Shown piece by piece: positions 63,861-64,000 of a stretch of 64,000 nt of DNA. Source of the stretch: Stutzerimonas kunmingensis (lineage in GTDB: Bacteria; Pseudomonadota; Gammaproteobacteria; Pseudomonadales; Pseudomonadaceae). The notes below the pieces were generated by a model. That model was not told the DNA's origin. It ran no database searches and was given only the letters and a program-made list of their open reading frames with translations. Location: contig NZ_FORS01000007.1 in assembly GCF_900114065.1 (NCBI RefSeq), forward strand, positions 1 through 64,000, in the 5' to 3' direction. Numbering within the stretch: position 1 is the stretch's first letter; every line of letters starts with the position of its first letter. The position numbers and the translations under genes are program-made.

Positions 63861-64000
63861 GGTTGATGCTGCGCATGTGCAAGTGCGCCCCCAAGACCTG
63901 ATGCCCTCCGGCATAGCGCGCGGGCTGCCCACGAATCAACTGGGCGCGGCCAAACCGGCCCAGCCGAGACGGCGCGGCGTAGCTCACGCCTCCGCCTTGC
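63861..64000. other. Right end, no gene seen
   Basis: The 140 bases after sdaA contain no convincing gene start, and no clear terminator. Confidence 0.5.

Overview
The window reads as chromosome of a denitrifying, starch-using gammaproteobacterium of the Pseudomonas (Stutzerimonas) stutzeri group. Support for this: high GC; a secreted maltotetraose-forming amylase closely resembling P. stutzeri AmyP; and a compact nor-nir-nos supercluster containing nirT and nirB, an arrangement known from P. stutzeri. The species call is inference from remembered protein sequences, not from a search.

Bases 1-1600 look like the edge of an integrated element: a frameshifted VapC-type toxin, a HAD hydrolase of lower GC, then a 3' tRNA-like/tmRNA end followed by a strong terminator, which is a classic attachment site. 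Bases 1600-3000 hold a NUDIX hydrolase and a LysE-type exporter.

Bases 3086-22562 form a maltodextrin/starch island: malK, a GH13 alpha-glucosidase, maa, a GST-like gene, a small anchored protein, malT, malG-malF-malE, periplasmic amylase malS coupled by ATGA to an unrecognised protein-kinase-fold gene, secreted amyP, lamB and malM. Sequences matching the MalT box (GGGGAKGAGG) lie before maa, between malE and malS and between amyP and lamB. The implied route is: AmyP cuts starch to maltotetraose, LamB admits it, MalS trims it, MalE-FGK imports it, and the GH13 glucosidase finishes the job.

Bases 22624-55492 are the denitrification supercluster. NO reductase: norC-norB, norD, nirQ, norE, norF. 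Nitrite reductase: nirS-nirT-nirB. Heme d1 and cytochrome genes: nirM-C-F-D-L-G-H and nirJ-E-N. Then a LysR regulator, an HPP-CBS membrane protein, an orphan cbb3 oxidase subunit (CcoN), a soluble CZB chemoreceptor, an SDR and nnrS, followed by tatE-nosL-Y-F-D-Z-R. Six clear DNR/FNR boxes (TTGAT-N4-ATCAA type) stand before norC, nirM, nirS, nirQ, nnrS and nosR, with a weaker one before nirJ. No FNR/DNR-type regulator gene is in the window, so the regulator must be encoded elsewhere.

Bases 55500-64000 are general functions: an acyl-CoA dehydrogenase, a four-helix membrane protein, a glycine-zipper protein, a DUF488 protein, two tandem-duplicated orphan TRAP solute-binding proteins whose upstream DNA is duplicated too, a thioredoxin-reductase-like flavoprotein and L-serine dehydratase. 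No CRISPR array, complete tRNA, rRNA operon or intact insertion sequence was seen.
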